Source: CAYHPY01 sp964358485
GTDB lineage: Bacteria > Elusimicrobiota > Elusimicrobia > UBA1565 > UBA9628
DNA length: 59,199 bases
Assembly: GCA_964358485.1 (NCBI GenBank)
Contig: CAYHPY010000012.1
Coordinates: 1-59,199 of the forward strand
Direction: 5' to 3'
Of the stretch, positions 26,918 to 35,765 are shown piece by piece. The notes under the pieces were generated by a model that did not search any database, had not been told where the DNA came from, and was given only the letters and a program-made list of their open reading frames with translations. Both the position numbers and the translations under genes were made by a program. Within the stretch, counting starts at the first letter, position 1; every line of letters begins with the position of its first letter.

Positions 26918-28224
26918 ACGCCGCCGCCGCGCGCCCCCTGGCCTGGGGCGACTGCCGCAAACGTTTCGCTGAATTCGAGGGCGATTTGCCCGGAAGCGGG
27001 TCGGACTGGCTGCGCAAGGCTCGGCGGACGGCGTTGGACCGCTTCTCGGAACGGGGTTTCCCGACGGAACGCGACGAGGCCTGGCGGTTCACCCCGGTTG
27101 GGCCCGTGTCCCAAACCAGTTTCGCCCTGGCGAGCGCCGCTCCGGCCGGGATTGCGCCCGTCCCTTTGGCCGATTTCGAGGCGGAGCGCCTGGTCTTCAT
27201 GGACGGAGCCTTCCGTCCGGAATTGTCGGGCGTGGCCGCGCTTCCGGCCGGCGTGGAGCTCTCCAGCCTGGGGGCGGTCCTTCGTTCCGAGCCCGGAAGG
27301 GTCGAGCCCTATCTGGCCCTCGGCGGAGCCGACGCCTTCGGCGCGCTCAACGGGGCGTTGTTTACGGACGGCCTGTTTCTCAAGGTTTCCAAGGGCATTA
27401 TTCTGAAGCGTCCGATTCATCTCCTGTTTTCCACCGGCGCCTCCGGGGCGACGGCCGCCATGGCGCACTGGCGCAATCTGGTCGTGCTGGAGGCCGGCGC
27501 CCAGGCCCAAATCATCGAGGAGTACCACGGCGTCGGCGCCTGCCTGGCCAACGCCACGACCGACATCCGGGTCGGGGAAGGGGCCCGTTTGGAGCACTCC
27601 CTTTTGCAGCTGCAGTCCTTGGAATCTTTTTTCGTGTCCGGGCTCCGGGCCCGGCTGGACCGGTCCGCCTATTTCAGCGGGTGCAATTATTCCTTCGGCT
27701 CGGCCTTGGCCCGTGCCGACGCGTCTATTTTCCTCGCGGGCGAGGGTGCCGAGTGCGAGTTGAACGGCCTCATGCTGGGCCGGGGGAAGCAGCACCTGGA
27801 CCATCACACCCTCATCGACCACGCCGCTCCGCGCGGCACGAGCCGGGAGCTCTTCAAGGGCGTCCTGGACGGGCACGCCAAGGCGGTCTTCGACGGGGCG
27901 ATCATGGTCCGGCCCGAGGCTCAAAAAACCGACGCGCGGGTCTACAACAAGAATCTCCTCTTGTCGGACACGGCCTTGGCCAATACCAAGCCGGTTTTTC
28001 AGATCAACGCCAACGACGTCCAATGCAAGCACGGGGCGGCGGTCGGCCAGCTTTCCCCCGAAGCCTTGTTTTACTTCCGTTCCCGGGGCATCGGGGCCTC
28101 CGAGGCCCGTCGCCTCCTGGTCCAGGGTTTCGCGGGCGAGGTCCTGGAGGGCGCGGCGCCCGCCCCCCTGCGGGAGGCCTTGGAGCGCCGATTGATCGCC
28201 TGGCTCGATGGGCGGGAGGGCTGA
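26914..28224 (+). CDS. sufD: SufD, Fe-S cluster assembly subunit
   Basis: 436 residues, partner of SufB in the SufBC2D complex. The right-handed beta-helix core is visible between about 130 and 390. Conserved blocks are RDEAWRFTPVGPVSQ near the N-terminus, the region around LDHHTLIDHAAPRGTSRELF, and AQKTDARVYNKNLLLSD followed by DVQCKHGAAVGQL with the conserved Cys-Lys-His. It is less similar to SufB than its neighbour, as expected. Coupled to sufC by ATGA. Confidence 0.94.
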   Translation: MNAAAARPLAWGDCRKRFAEFEGDLPGSGSDWLRKARRTALDRFSERGFPTERDEAWRFTPVGPVSQTSFALASAAPAGIAPVPLADFEAERLVFMDGAFRPELSGVAALPAGVELSSLGAVLRSEPGRVEPYLALGGADAFGALNGALFTDGLFLKVSKGIILKRPIHLLFSTGASGATAAMAHWRNLVVLEAGAQAQIIEEYHGVGACLANATTDIRVGEGARLEHSLLQLQSLESFFVSGLRARLDRSAYFSGCNYSFGSALARADASIFLAGEGAECELNGLMLGRGKQHLDHHTLIDHAAPRGTSRELFKGVLDGHAKAVFDGAIMVRPEAQKTDARVYNKNLLLSDTALANTKPVFQINANDVQCKHGAAVGQLSPEALFYFRSRGIGASEARRLLVQGFAGEVLEGAAPAPLREALERRLIAWLDGREG

Positions 28225-28225
28225 C

Positions 28226-29473
28226 ATGGACCCCAACCGTTTTCGCGACGATTTTCCGATTCTCAAACGCCTGATCCGGGGCAAACCCCTGGTCTACCTG
28301 GATAACGCCGCCACCACCCAAAAACCCCGGGCCGTGCTCCAGGCGATGGCGGATTTTTACGAGAACCACAACGCCAACATCCACAGGGGGGTCCACACCC
28401 TTTCCGACGAGGCCACCCAGCTTTACGACGAGGCCCGCGCCAAGACGGCGGCCTTCATCGGCGCGCCCAAGCCGGAGAGCGTGATTTTCACCAGGAACGC
28501 CACCGAGGCCATCAACCTGGTGGCCTACGCGTGGGGGCGGAAATTCCTTTCCGGCGGCGACGAGATTTTGCTGACCGAAATGGAGCATCACTCCAACCTG
28601 GTGCCCTGGCAGATCCTCTGCCAGGAAAAAGGCGTGCGCCTTCGGTTCATTCCGGTGACCCCGGAGGGCACGCTGGACCTTCAGGCCGCCGCCAAGGTGA
28701 TCACGCCCAAGACCAAGCTCGTCTCGTTTACCGCCTGCTCCAACGCGCTGGGCACGATCAATCCCGTTTCCGAGCTCGTCGCCCTGGCCCGCTCCGTCGG
28801 GGCCAAGTGCCTGATCGACGCCTCCCAATGGACGCCGCACTTTCCGACCGACGTCGTGAAATGGGACTGCGATTTCCTGGTATTCTCGGGGCACAAGATG
28901 CTCGGCCCCCTGGGGATCGGGGCGCTTTACGCCAAGCCGGAACTGCTCGAGGCCATGAATCCCTTCCTGGCGGGCGGGGACATGATCCGCCAGGTCTTTT
29001 TGGAGCGTTCCACCTACGGCGAACTGCCCAATAAGTTCGAGGCCGGGACTCCGAGCGTGGCCGACGCGGTGGGGCTCGGGGCGGCCGTGGATTATTTGCG
29101 CGCGGTGGGTTGGGACGCCCTGCGGGAGCACGAACGGGCCTTGACCGCCCGCGCCGTGGAACTGCTCGGGGCGATGGACGGGGTCAAGCTTCACGGGCCC
29201 GCCGATCTCCAGAATCGGGGCGGGATCGTGTCCTTCAACGTCGACGGCATCCATGCCCACGACGTGGGCACCGCCCTGGATTTGGAGGGCGTCGCGGTCC
29301 GGGCCGGACACCACTGCTGCCAGCCCCTGATGATGAAGCTCAAGGTCCCGGGAACGGCGCGGGCCAGCTTCTACCTTTACAACACCCTCGCGGAAGTCGA
29401 GAGCATGGCCGCGGCCGTCCGCAAAACCGTCGATTTTTTCCGCAAGCCGGCTTCGGCCGGGAGGACCACGTGA
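28226..29473 (+). CDS. sufS: SufS, group II cysteine desulfurase
   Basis: 415 residues, PLP enzyme that takes sulfur from cysteine for cluster assembly. The PLP lysine is in FSGHKMLGPLG, the histidine over the ring in TEMEHHSNLVPW, and the sulfur-carrying cysteine in RAGHHCCQPLM, with the short loop typical of group II. I chose the ATG that begins MDPNRFRDDFP because GGGAGG lies 5-10 bases upstream. An in-frame ATG six codons earlier lies inside sufD. The stop overlaps the sufU ATG by one base. Confidence 0.97.
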   Translation: MDPNRFRDDFPILKRLIRGKPLVYLDNAATTQKPRAVLQAMADFYENHNANIHRGVHTLSDEATQLYDEARAKTAAFIGAPKPESVIFTRNATEAINLVAYAWGRKFLSGGDEILLTEMEHHSNLVPWQILCQEKGVRLRFIPVTPEGTLDLQAAAKVITPKTKLVSFTACSNALGTINPVSELVALARSVGAKCLIDASQWTPHFPTDVVKWDCDFLVFSGHKMLGPLGIGALYAKPELLEAMNPFLAGGDMIRQVFLERSTYGELPNKFEAGTPSVADAVGLGAAVDYLRAVGWDALREHERALTARAVELLGAMDGVKLHGPADLQNRGGIVSFNVDGIHAHDVGTALDLEGVAVRAGHHCCQPLMMKLKVPGTARASFYLYNTLAEVESMAAAVRKTVDFFRKPASAGRTT

Positions 29474-29961
29474 TGGCTCCGCCCGAGGGGGACCTGGAGC
29501 TTCAGGACCTATATCAGGAGGTTCTGCTGGATTATTACCGGGACGCCTCCCACAAGGGGGCCTTGGAGGCCCCGGACCTGCGAGCCCACGGGATCAACCC
29601 GGTCTGCGGCGACGAATTGGAGCTGACCGTGGGGCTCGACGGCCGGCGCCTGGCCAAGGTCCGCTATTCGGGTCACGGCTGCGTGATCAGCCAATCCTCG
29701 GCGGCGGTGATGGCGGAGGCCTTGGAGGGGACGACGATCCCGCGCGCCCGAGAATTGGTCGCGGCTTTTAAGGAAATGCTTTTGGCCGGCCGGAGCGCGT
29801 CGAGCCTTCCGGCGGAGCTCGAGGCCGCGGGCGCCCTGGAAGGGGTCCGGAAGTTCCCGCTTCGGGTCAAATGCGCCACGCTCGGTTGGAACACTTTGAT
29901 GTCGGCGTTGGCGCACGAGGGAACGGCCAAGGCCGCTCCCGGGGAGTATCGCGAGGAATGA
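29473..29961 (+). CDS. sufU: SufU, sulfur-transfer partner of SufS
   Basis: 162 residues of the IscU-like SufU type. The three conserved cysteines are in NPVCGDELEL (with the Asp two residues on), GHGCVISQSS and VKCATLGWNTL. An insert between the second and third cysteines distinguishes SufU from IscU. In Gram-positive bacteria SufU is a zinc protein that takes persulfide from SufS. No SufE or SufA is present in the window. Coupled to sufS by TGATG. Confidence 0.95.
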   Translation: MAPPEGDLELQDLYQEVLLDYYRDASHKGALEAPDLRAHGINPVCGDELELTVGLDGRRLAKVRYSGHGCVISQSSAAVMAEALEGTTIPRARELVAAFKEMLLAGRSASSLPAELEAAGALEGVRKFPLRVKCATLGWNTLMSALAHEGTAKAAPGEYREE

Positions 29962-30278
29962 ATCTGACCTTCAAGGAAGTCGGGGCGGCGCTTCAGCCGG
30001 TCTTCGATCCGGAGATCCGAATAAGCGTCGTGGACCTCGGGTTGATCTACGGCGCGGAAGTCAAAATGGAGGGCTCCGACGGGACCACCGTCAAGGTCCG
30101 GATGAGCCTGACCTCGCCGGCCTGCCCTTACGGGCCGATGCTCATGGCTTCGGTGCACGGGGCGCTGGCCAAAATTCCCGGTGTGCGGGAAGTGGACGTG
30201 GACCTGACCTTCGAGCCGCAGTGGGACCCGCGGCAGATGGCCAGCGAGGACGCCAAAGAGCAATTGGGGTTATACTGA
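29958..30278 (+). CDS. sufT: DUF59/MIP18-family Fe-S maturation protein (SufT-like)
   Basis: 106 residues. The MIP18 fold has the block VFDPEIRISVVDLGLIYGAE near the start and the conserved cysteine in TSPACPYGPML. Proteins of this family help mature Fe-S enzymes and often sit at the end of suf operons. Its ATG overlaps the sufU stop (ATGA), and the Rrf2 gene follows after 1 base. Confidence 0.9.
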   Translation: MNLTFKEVGAALQPVFDPEIRISVVDLGLIYGAEVKMEGSDGTTVKVRMSLTSPACPYGPMLMASVHGALAKIPGVREVDVDLTFEPQWDPRQMASEDAKEQLGLY

Positions 30279-30279
30279 C

Positions 30280-30729
30280 ATGAGGATCACCAGCTCCGTC
30301 GAATACGCCTCCCGCCTGATGGTCAGCTTGGCCCGCTCCCACGGCACGGCCGCCGTCACCGGGGAACGGCTCGCCATCGCGGAGAACGTGCCGGCCGATT
30401 ACGTCAACCAACTCCTGTGGCGCCTGCGCCGGGCCGGGTTGGTCGGCTCCACGCGGGGGGTCGGCGGAGGCTACCTTCTGTCCCGGCACCCCCGGGAGAT
30501 CACCTTGGGCCAGGTCATTCGCGCGGTGGACGGCGCGGTTTTTGAGGGCGTCTGCGGCAAATACGACGCCGGCGAGAAGGATTGCCGCCACCAGGCCCAA
30601 TGCGGGATCTCTGCCGTCTGGACGGGCTTGGTGCGGACCGTGGAGGAATACGTGGACGGCATCACCTTGGAGCGGTTGGCCGAGGAGTCGGTCCCGGGGC
30701 GTCTCGGGGAGGATGTGATCGTCACCTGA
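30280..30729 (+). CDS. Rrf2-family Fe-S responsive transcription regulator
   Basis: 149 residues. The N-terminal winged helix (about 1-70) includes the Rrf2 blocks ITSSVEYASRLMVSLA, LLWRLRRAGLVGSTRGVGGG and YLLSRHP. A dimerisation helix follows. Cluster-binding cysteines lie at 92, 102 and 108 (VCGKYDAGEKDC, RHQAQC), so the spacing differs from the C-x5-C-x5-C of E. coli IscR but the first Cys is at the same place. It likely binds the palindrome in front of sufB and so controls its own operon. This is inference from operon position and site type. Confidence 0.9.
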   Translation: MRITSSVEYASRLMVSLARSHGTAAVTGERLAIAENVPADYVNQLLWRLRRAGLVGSTRGVGGGYLLSRHPREITLGQVIRAVDGAVFEGVCGKYDAGEKDCRHQAQCGISAVWTGLVRTVEEYVDGITLERLAEESVPGRLGEDVIVT

Positions 30730-31547
30730 AAAAGGTCGACCTTCACACCCATTCCCGCTTTTCCGACGGAACTTCCACTCCGGAGGATATTTACGCCCGG
30801 GCCAAGAAGGCCCGCCTGGACCTGCTGATTCTCACGGATCATGATACGGTTTCCGGTTTCCCCGACCTGCTTAAAGCTGCGGAAGGTGGGACCATTCCGG
30901 TGCGCTGCGGGGTGGAGATCAACACCCGGCGGGGGGATCTGGTCCACATCCTGGGCTACGGGGTGGCGTGGAATAATCCCGAATTCGGCGCGCACCTGGC
31001 GGAATTTCGCAGCCGCCGGGAGTCCCGCATCGAACGGATCGTGGAAAAGCTCCGCGAGCACGGGGTCGATCTCACCTTCGAGGAAGTCCGCGGGGCTTCC
31101 CAGGAGACCCTCGGCCGACCCCATGTCGCCGACGCCCTCCGGCGCAAGGGGATCGTCGGCACCCGCCAAGAGGCCTTCAAGCGGTTTCTAACGAAGGGCA
31201 AACCGGGCTATGTCGAGCCCTTGGGCCCCACCCCCGAGGAGGCGATTTCGTTGATCCGGGACTTCGGCGGTTTCCCGGTCCTGGCCCATCCGGAAACGGC
31301 CTGCGACGGGCCCGACTGGGACGGCTGGGTGCGCGCCGGGTTGGAAGGGATCGAGGCCTATTACGGCCATCACGGCCCGTCGAGCATCAATCGTTTTTTG
31401 GACTTGGCCCGGGAGCGGGGCTTGATTCCGACAGGCGGTTCGGACTATCATGGACCGGGGACCGGCCGGGAGTACGATCTCGGAGTGGAGGTCCCCGATG
31501 AGGTCATGGGACGATTTCTGGAACGGCTTTCCAAATGCAAATCATAG
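30726..31547 (+). CDS. PHP-domain phosphoesterase (TrpH/RNase AM-like)
   Basis: 273 residues. The metal-binding PHP motifs are present: VDLHTHSRFSDGT (motif I), LTDHDTVSG (II), a Glu/His motif with GVEINT and HILGYG (III), and GGSDYHG near the end (IV). Family members include 3',5'-nucleotide phosphatase and the 5'-3' exoribonuclease RNase AM. The only start that fits is CTG, giving LKKVDLHTHS and overlapping the Rrf2 stop as CTGA. No ATG, GTG or TTG is suitably placed. Confidence 0.85.
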   Translation: MKKVDLHTHSRFSDGTSTPEDIYARAKKARLDLLILTDHDTVSGFPDLLKAAEGGTIPVRCGVEINTRRGDLVHILGYGVAWNNPEFGAHLAEFRSRRESRIERIVEKLREHGVDLTFEEVRGASQETLGRPHVADALRRKGIVGTRQEAFKRFLTKGKPGYVEPLGPTPEEAISLIRDFGGFPVLAHPETACDGPDWDGWVRAGLEGIEAYYGHHGPSSINRFLDLARERGLIPTGGSDYHGPGTGREYDLGVEVPDEVMGRFLERLSKCKS

Positions 31548-32245
31548 CCCACCGGGGCGCGAGCGGCTACGCTCCCGAGAATACCCTGGCGGCCATCCGC
31601 CTGGCGCTGGAGCAGGGCGCCCGGGCGGTGGAGATCGACGTCCACCAGACCCGGGACCACGAATTGGTGGTCATTCATGATGACAACCTCAAGCGCGTCG
31701 GCCGCAAAAAGGGGAAGATCAAGGATCTTCGCCTTTCCGAGGTCCGCGCGGCCGACGTGGGGAGTTGGTTCGGCGCCCGGTTCCGGGGGGAGCGCGTCCC
31801 CAAGCTCACGGAGGTCATGGATTTGCTGGACGGGCGGACCGAGCTTCAGCTGGAAATCAAGGCGGGTTCGCGCTTTTACCCCGGAATCGAGGAGCGGGTG
31901 CTGGACTTGATCCACAAACGCGGGGCGCTCAAGACCACCGTGGTCTCCAGCTTCGACCATGTCTGCCTCTACGCGGTGCGCTCCTTGGACCCGCGGGCGC
32001 GCCTCGGGTACCTGATGGGTTTGACCGGCTTCAAGACCGCGCTCAAGGAATGCGCGGAGCTTAAGGCCGAGAGCCTTCACATCAGCCGCCGGCAGGCCAA
32101 CGCGCGGCGGGTCAAGGCGGCCCAACAGGCCGGGCTCAAGGTGCTGGTCTACACAGTCAACGAGGCCAAGCCCGCCGCCCGCCTGGAAAAAATGGGGGTG
32201 GACGCGATCTTCTGCAATTACCCGGACCTGGGGCTCAAGGCATGA
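31535..32245 (+). CDS. ugpQ: Glycerophosphodiester phosphodiesterase
   Basis: 236 residues, cytoplasmic (no signal peptide). The enzyme hydrolyses glycerophosphodiesters to glycerol-3-phosphate and an alcohol. Active-site blocks are IAHRGASGYAPENTL (catalytic His), VEIDVHQTRDHELVVIHDD (metal Glu/Asp and second His) and LQLEIKAG (metal Glu). The C-terminal VYTVNEAKPAARLEKMGVDA matches the family. Its start lies 13 bases inside the PHP gene, so the two are coupled. Confidence 0.92.
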   Translation: MQIIAHRGASGYAPENTLAAIRLALEQGARAVEIDVHQTRDHELVVIHDDNLKRVGRKKGKIKDLRLSEVRAADVGSWFGARFRGERVPKLTEVMDLLDGRTELQLEIKAGSRFYPGIEERVLDLIHKRGALKTTVVSSFDHVCLYAVRSLDPRARLGYLMGLTGFKTALKECAELKAESLHISRRQANARRVKAAQQAGLKVLVYTVNEAKPAARLEKMGVDAIFCNYPDLGLKA

Positions 32246-33306
32246 GCGCCAAAAAAGAACCCGCCCCCTCGCCGGAGGAAGTCGCCGCCGAGATGGACCG
32301 CCTTTCCGGTCGGGGCCTGGGCGACCTGGGCTACTCCGACGAGGAATTAGAGCGCATTGCCGGCCTGACCTGGCGCATCAACCGGCTTAAGCGGGAGGTC
32401 CAGGCCGTCATCCCCGCCCACGTCTACCAGCGCGCCGAAGTCCTGCACGGGGTTTCCGACTATTCCGGGGATTCCTACAAGCTGGCCAAGGATTGCGTCG
32501 GGACCAAGGCCAAGCACATTATTTTCTGCGGGGTCCGCTTCATGGCGGAGACCGCCAAGATCCTCAATCCGGACAAGGACGTCCACCTTCCCGCCGCGGA
32601 GGCCGGCTGTTCGCTCTCCGAGAGCATCACCGCGGCCGACGTGCGCAAGCTCAAGGCCAAGCATCCCGGACTGCCCGTGGCCGTCTACATCAACACCTCC
32701 GCGGAGGTGAAGGCGGAGTGCGACGTGGTGGTCACCAGCGCCAACGCGGTCAAGATCCTCAAGAAGCTCTACGCCAAGCACGAGCGGATCATCTTCATTC
32801 CGGACGAGATGATGGGAAAAAACCTGGCGCGGGATTTGGGCAAGAAGGTCGGCACCGAGATGGTGATCTGGGAGGGGCGCTGCATCGTCCACGACAACTT
32901 CGACGCCGAGTCCGTAAATCTTTATCGGAAGATGTACCCCGGAGTCAAGATTCTGGCCCACGCCGAATGCAGCCCGTCTTTGACCAGCCTGGTGGACATG
33001 GTCGGCGGCACGGGCGACATGATGCGCTTCGTGGAGGGGACCAAGGCCCGCTCCTACATGCTGGTCACGGAATGCGGCTTGGGAGACCTCGCCCGCACCC
33101 GGTTTCCGGAAAAGCTCTTCGTCCCGATGTGCCGGCTTTGCCCCTACATGAAGGCCACCACCTTGGAGCGGATCCTGGAGTGCCTGCGGGGGATCGACAA
33201 GCCCTCGGCCGCGACCCGCATCATGGTGCCTTCCGAGACGGCCCAGCGGGCCCGGCATTCGGTGGAGCGGATGTTCGAGCTCGCCGAGGACAAGGCCCAG
33301 TCATGA
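32242..33306 (+). CDS. nadA: Quinolinate synthase
   Basis: 354 residues. It makes quinolinate from iminoaspartate and dihydroxyacetone phosphate for NAD synthesis and needs a [4Fe-4S] cluster. The three ligand cysteines are in AAEAGCSLSESI, LAHAECSPSL and PMCRLCPYMKATTL. Substrate-binding motifs VIPAHVYQR, DYSGDSYKLA and TECGLGD are also seen. nadB and nadC are not in the window. The gene overlaps ugpQ by ATGA, and its place downstream of suf may tie cluster supply to a cluster-dependent enzyme. Confidence 0.96.
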   Translation: MSAKKEPAPSPEEVAAEMDRLSGRGLGDLGYSDEELERIAGLTWRINRLKREVQAVIPAHVYQRAEVLHGVSDYSGDSYKLAKDCVGTKAKHIIFCGVRFMAETAKILNPDKDVHLPAAEAGCSLSESITAADVRKLKAKHPGLPVAVYINTSAEVKAECDVVVTSANAVKILKKLYAKHERIIFIPDEMMGKNLARDLGKKVGTEMVIWEGRCIVHDNFDAESVNLYRKMYPGVKILAHAECSPSLTSLVDMVGGTGDMMRFVEGTKARSYMLVTECGLGDLARTRFPEKLFVPMCRLCPYMKATTLERILECLRGIDKPSAATRIMVPSETAQRARHSVERMFELAEDKAQS

Positions 33307-34898
33307 TGACCTGGGAGGATTGGGGCCCGGAAGCTTTCGAGAAGGCGCGCGAGCAAAGACGCCCGGTTTATCTTCATTGCGGCGCGGTGTGGTCTCAAAA
33401 AGCCAGGGCCATGGAGGCCCTGTGCTCCCAGGAGCCCGTGGCCGCCCTGCTGATGGAAAAATTCGTTCCGATCCGCGTGGACATCGACGATCGGCCCGAC
33501 CTCTCGGAGCGCTACGCCGCCGGGCATTCGGGCCCGGTCCTGCTCGACTATCTGGGCCGGACGCTGTCCCGGCCCCCGCACGCGACCCCCGCGCAGCTGG
33601 CGGCTTCGCTGAAGGACGCGGCCGACGCCTTTTATCCTTCGGGCGCCGGGGCCGATCCCGAGGACCCGCAGGTCTGGACCGGGGCCGTCGGCCCCGCGGG
33701 GGGCGGCGGAAAACTCGACCCGGCTTGGCCGGCGGAGACGCTCGCGGCCCTCAAGAGGGAAAACGCCAGGGTTTTCCCATGCCTGGATTGCCTTGAGCTG
33801 TTCCTTTACGCGGCCCGGGAATGGAAGGACGCCGACGCCCAGGAAAAACTCGCCTTCCAGCTGACCCGCCTGGCGGGGGGGGGCGCGCAGGACGGCGAGA
33901 ACGGGGGCTTCGCCCGTCCGGAGGAGGAAAAGCGCCTGGGCGTCAACGCCCGGCTTGCCCGGCTCTATTGGGACGCATTCGCCTTGACCGGACAGGCGTC
34001 GTTCCGGGACACGGCATTGAAGACCTCCTCTTACCTCCTGGCGGCTTTGGCGGACCGAGATTGCCCCCTGCTGAGGACCGTGGACGCCCCCGGCCGTTCC
34101 TCCTTCCACGCCGACGCCAACGCGATGGCGGTCATCGCCCTGCTCAAGGCCGGAGCCCACGGGGGCGGGAGCAAATTCACGGACGGGGCCCAGCGCATCC
34201 TGCTCTTCCTGCCCCAGCTCTTCGATTCCTCCAAGGGCATGGCCCACCGTTGGACCGGCAAACCGGAACTGTTCGGCTTCCTGGGCGACGACGCCTGGGT
34301 GATCCTCGCTTTCACGGAATCCTTCCTGGTGACGGGGCTCAAGGCCCACCGGGAATTCGCCGACGCCCTGCTCAAGGTCATGTTCCAGGAGCTTTGGGAG
34401 CGGGACTACGGGGGCTTCTGCGACCGCCCCGCCGACCCCGACGCGATCGGCGCTCTCAAGGAACAGCGGTTGGTCGCGCGGGACAACGCCGTGGCCTTCG
34501 AGGCGATCTGGCGGCTGCACGAGCTCAAGGGAAACACCAATTACCGCCGCTGGCTTGAGATGGGCCTCAAGACCCTCGTGCCCAAGGCCCGGACCGTTCC
34601 TTGCGTGGCCGCGCCCCTGGTCCGGCTCCAGGACATGCACGCCAAGGGGCGGCTGGACCTGGAACTGGTGGGCCGCCCCGAGGATCCCCGGACCGCCGAG
34701 ATCCTGACGGTCCTCCACCGCCATTACCTTCCCCGGAAGGTCGTGTCCTTCGTCGATCCCGACGACCAGGACTACATCATGGCCCATCATCTCGAAACGC
34801 GGAGCTTCCCGCGCCTGTTCGGCTGCGTGGACCTCAAGCCGGAGTTCGAGGCGGGCAACGCCGAGGAAATCGCGGTTCTCCTGGAAGCGCTGCGTTAG
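33303..34898 (+). CDS. Degenerate thioredoxin-fold plus six-hairpin protein (DUF255/YyaL-like)
   Basis: 531 residues, shorter than the roughly 680 of typical YyaL/DUF255 proteins. The N-terminal 110 residues are thioredoxin-like (RRPVYLHCGAVWSQKARAME, FVPIRVDIDDRPDL). The usual CHWCHVM active site is replaced by HCGAVWSQK, so redox activity is unlikely. Residues 180-430 form an alpha/alpha toroid (SFHADANAMAVIALL, FGFLGDDAWVILAF, ARDNAVAFEAIWRLHELKGN). Two adjacent ATGs are possible; the first overlaps the nadA stop. Function unknown. It is the last gene of the suf-nadA run. Confidence 0.78.
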   Translation: MMTWEDWGPEAFEKAREQRRPVYLHCGAVWSQKARAMEALCSQEPVAALLMEKFVPIRVDIDDRPDLSERYAAGHSGPVLLDYLGRTLSRPPHATPAQLAASLKDAADAFYPSGAGADPEDPQVWTGAVGPAGGGGKLDPAWPAETLAALKRENARVFPCLDCLELFLYAAREWKDADAQEKLAFQLTRLAGGGAQDGENGGFARPEEEKRLGVNARLARLYWDAFALTGQASFRDTALKTSSYLLAALADRDCPLLRTVDAPGRSSFHADANAMAVIALLKAGAHGGGSKFTDGAQRILLFLPQLFDSSKGMAHRWTGKPELFGFLGDDAWVILAFTESFLVTGLKAHREFADALLKVMFQELWERDYGGFCDRPADPDAIGALKEQRLVARDNAVAFEAIWRLHELKGNTNYRRWLEMGLKTLVPKARTVPCVAAPLVRLQDMHAKGRLDLELVGRPEDPRTAEILTVLHRHYLPRKVVSFVDPDDQDYIMAHHLETRSFPRLFGCVDLKPEFEAGNAEEIAVLLEALR

Positions 34899-34912
34899 GC
34901 CTCCGGGGCGCC

Positions 34913-34941
34913 TTGACGAAAATCGGCGCCGGGGTCATACT
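34913..34941 (+). promoter_or_regulatory. Promoter, near-leaderless
   Basis: TTGACG and CATACT are 17 bases apart, with the ATG of the next gene 8 bases after the -10 box. No Shine-Dalgarno is seen. Confidence 0.6.
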
Positions 34942-34949
34942 TTGTTCGG

Positions 34950-35726
34950 ATGATGGTGATTGACCCGGTTGTGGGAGGCCGTTTGCTCCGGGCCCTGCGC
35001 CTGGGCGTCACTTTCGTACTGGGGGGGATCGGCCTGGGCCTGATTTGGAGCCAGGCCCCCGAATATCCTCTCCTGGCGGGACTGGCGCTGGTCTACCTCT
35101 TGTGGGTTCCGTGGAAGCCGGTTCGATTATTTGCCGAACTATGCCTCCTGGTCCCCAGCTTCCTGCTGGGCTGGCTCGGCCTGATCATCGTGGCGGGCGG
35201 GCCCGATTCCCGGGGGCCGGACCCGTGGGTCGCCGGGGCGGTCATTGTTTCCTGTTTGGCGGCCCTGGGCGCGCTGGGGGCGCTCTTCGTGCTGGAGCTC
35301 CGCGTCACGGACGAGGCGCCCGGGGAGGGGCGGCTTTTTCGCCTCCTCGGACACGCCGCCGCCCTCGGCCTCATCGCTTGGGTCCTCGTTGAGGCCGGGC
35401 AGCGGGGCCAGGCCCGGGAGGCCGCGGAGAACCGGGCGCGGGAGCAGAGGCACTCGCTCGAGGCCGCCCAAAACCTGTCCGGGAGCGAACGCTTTCGGCA
35501 TGACAACGAGCAGTCCCTCAAGCATGTCCGGGGCATGTCCTCCCGCCAATGGCGCGCCCTGGAATCCGACACCCGAGCCTGGGTTCGGACCAACGCCGGG
35601 CGCCTGCCCGAGGACCAGCGCCCCGCCTACGAGGCCGAGTGGGAAAAAGTCTTCGAGGAAAAGAGCGGGGGCCTGGCCCGGTGGCGGCGCCTGTTCAACG
35701 AGAAGCCGGGGGACGGGAAAAAGTAG
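34950..35726 (+). CDS. Membrane protein with charged C-terminal tail, unknown function
   Basis: 258 residues. About five hydrophobic segments occupy residues 12-150 (LGVTFVLGGIGLGLIWS, LLAGLALVYLLWV, LCLLVPSFLLGWLGLIIV, VAGAVIVSCLAALGALGALF, AALGLIAWVLV). The last 100 residues are a soluble charged helical domain (REAAENRAREQRHSLEAAQN and RLPEDQRPAYEAEWEKVFEE). Two adjacent ATGs are possible starts. No family is recognised. It stands alone between a promoter and a hairpin. Confidence 0.62.
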   Translation: MMVIDPVVGGRLLRALRLGVTFVLGGIGLGLIWSQAPEYPLLAGLALVYLLWVPWKPVRLFAELCLLVPSFLLGWLGLIIVAGGPDSRGPDPWVAGAVIVSCLAALGALGALFVLELRVTDEAPGEGRLFRLLGHAAALGLIAWVLVEAGQRGQAREAAENRAREQRHSLEAAQNLSGSERFRHDNEQSLKHVRGMSSRQWRALESDTRAWVRTNAGRLPEDQRPAYEAEWEKVFEEKSGGLARWRRLFNEKPGDGKK

Positions 35727-35731
35727 GCCTT

Positions 35732-35749
35732 CCTCCGGCCCCCCGGAGG
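35732..35749. terminator. Stem-loop between convergent genes
   Basis: CCTCCGG and CCGGAGG pair around four C bases, midway between two convergent stop codons. It can serve both directions. There is no U-run. Confidence 0.45.
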
Positions 35750-35765
35750 GGCCGCGCGAAATCCG

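Noticed and set aside
32493..33302. Long N-terminal extension of the DUF255-like protein through nadA
   Set aside because: The extension is nadA read in the wrong frame. The true start overlaps the nadA stop.
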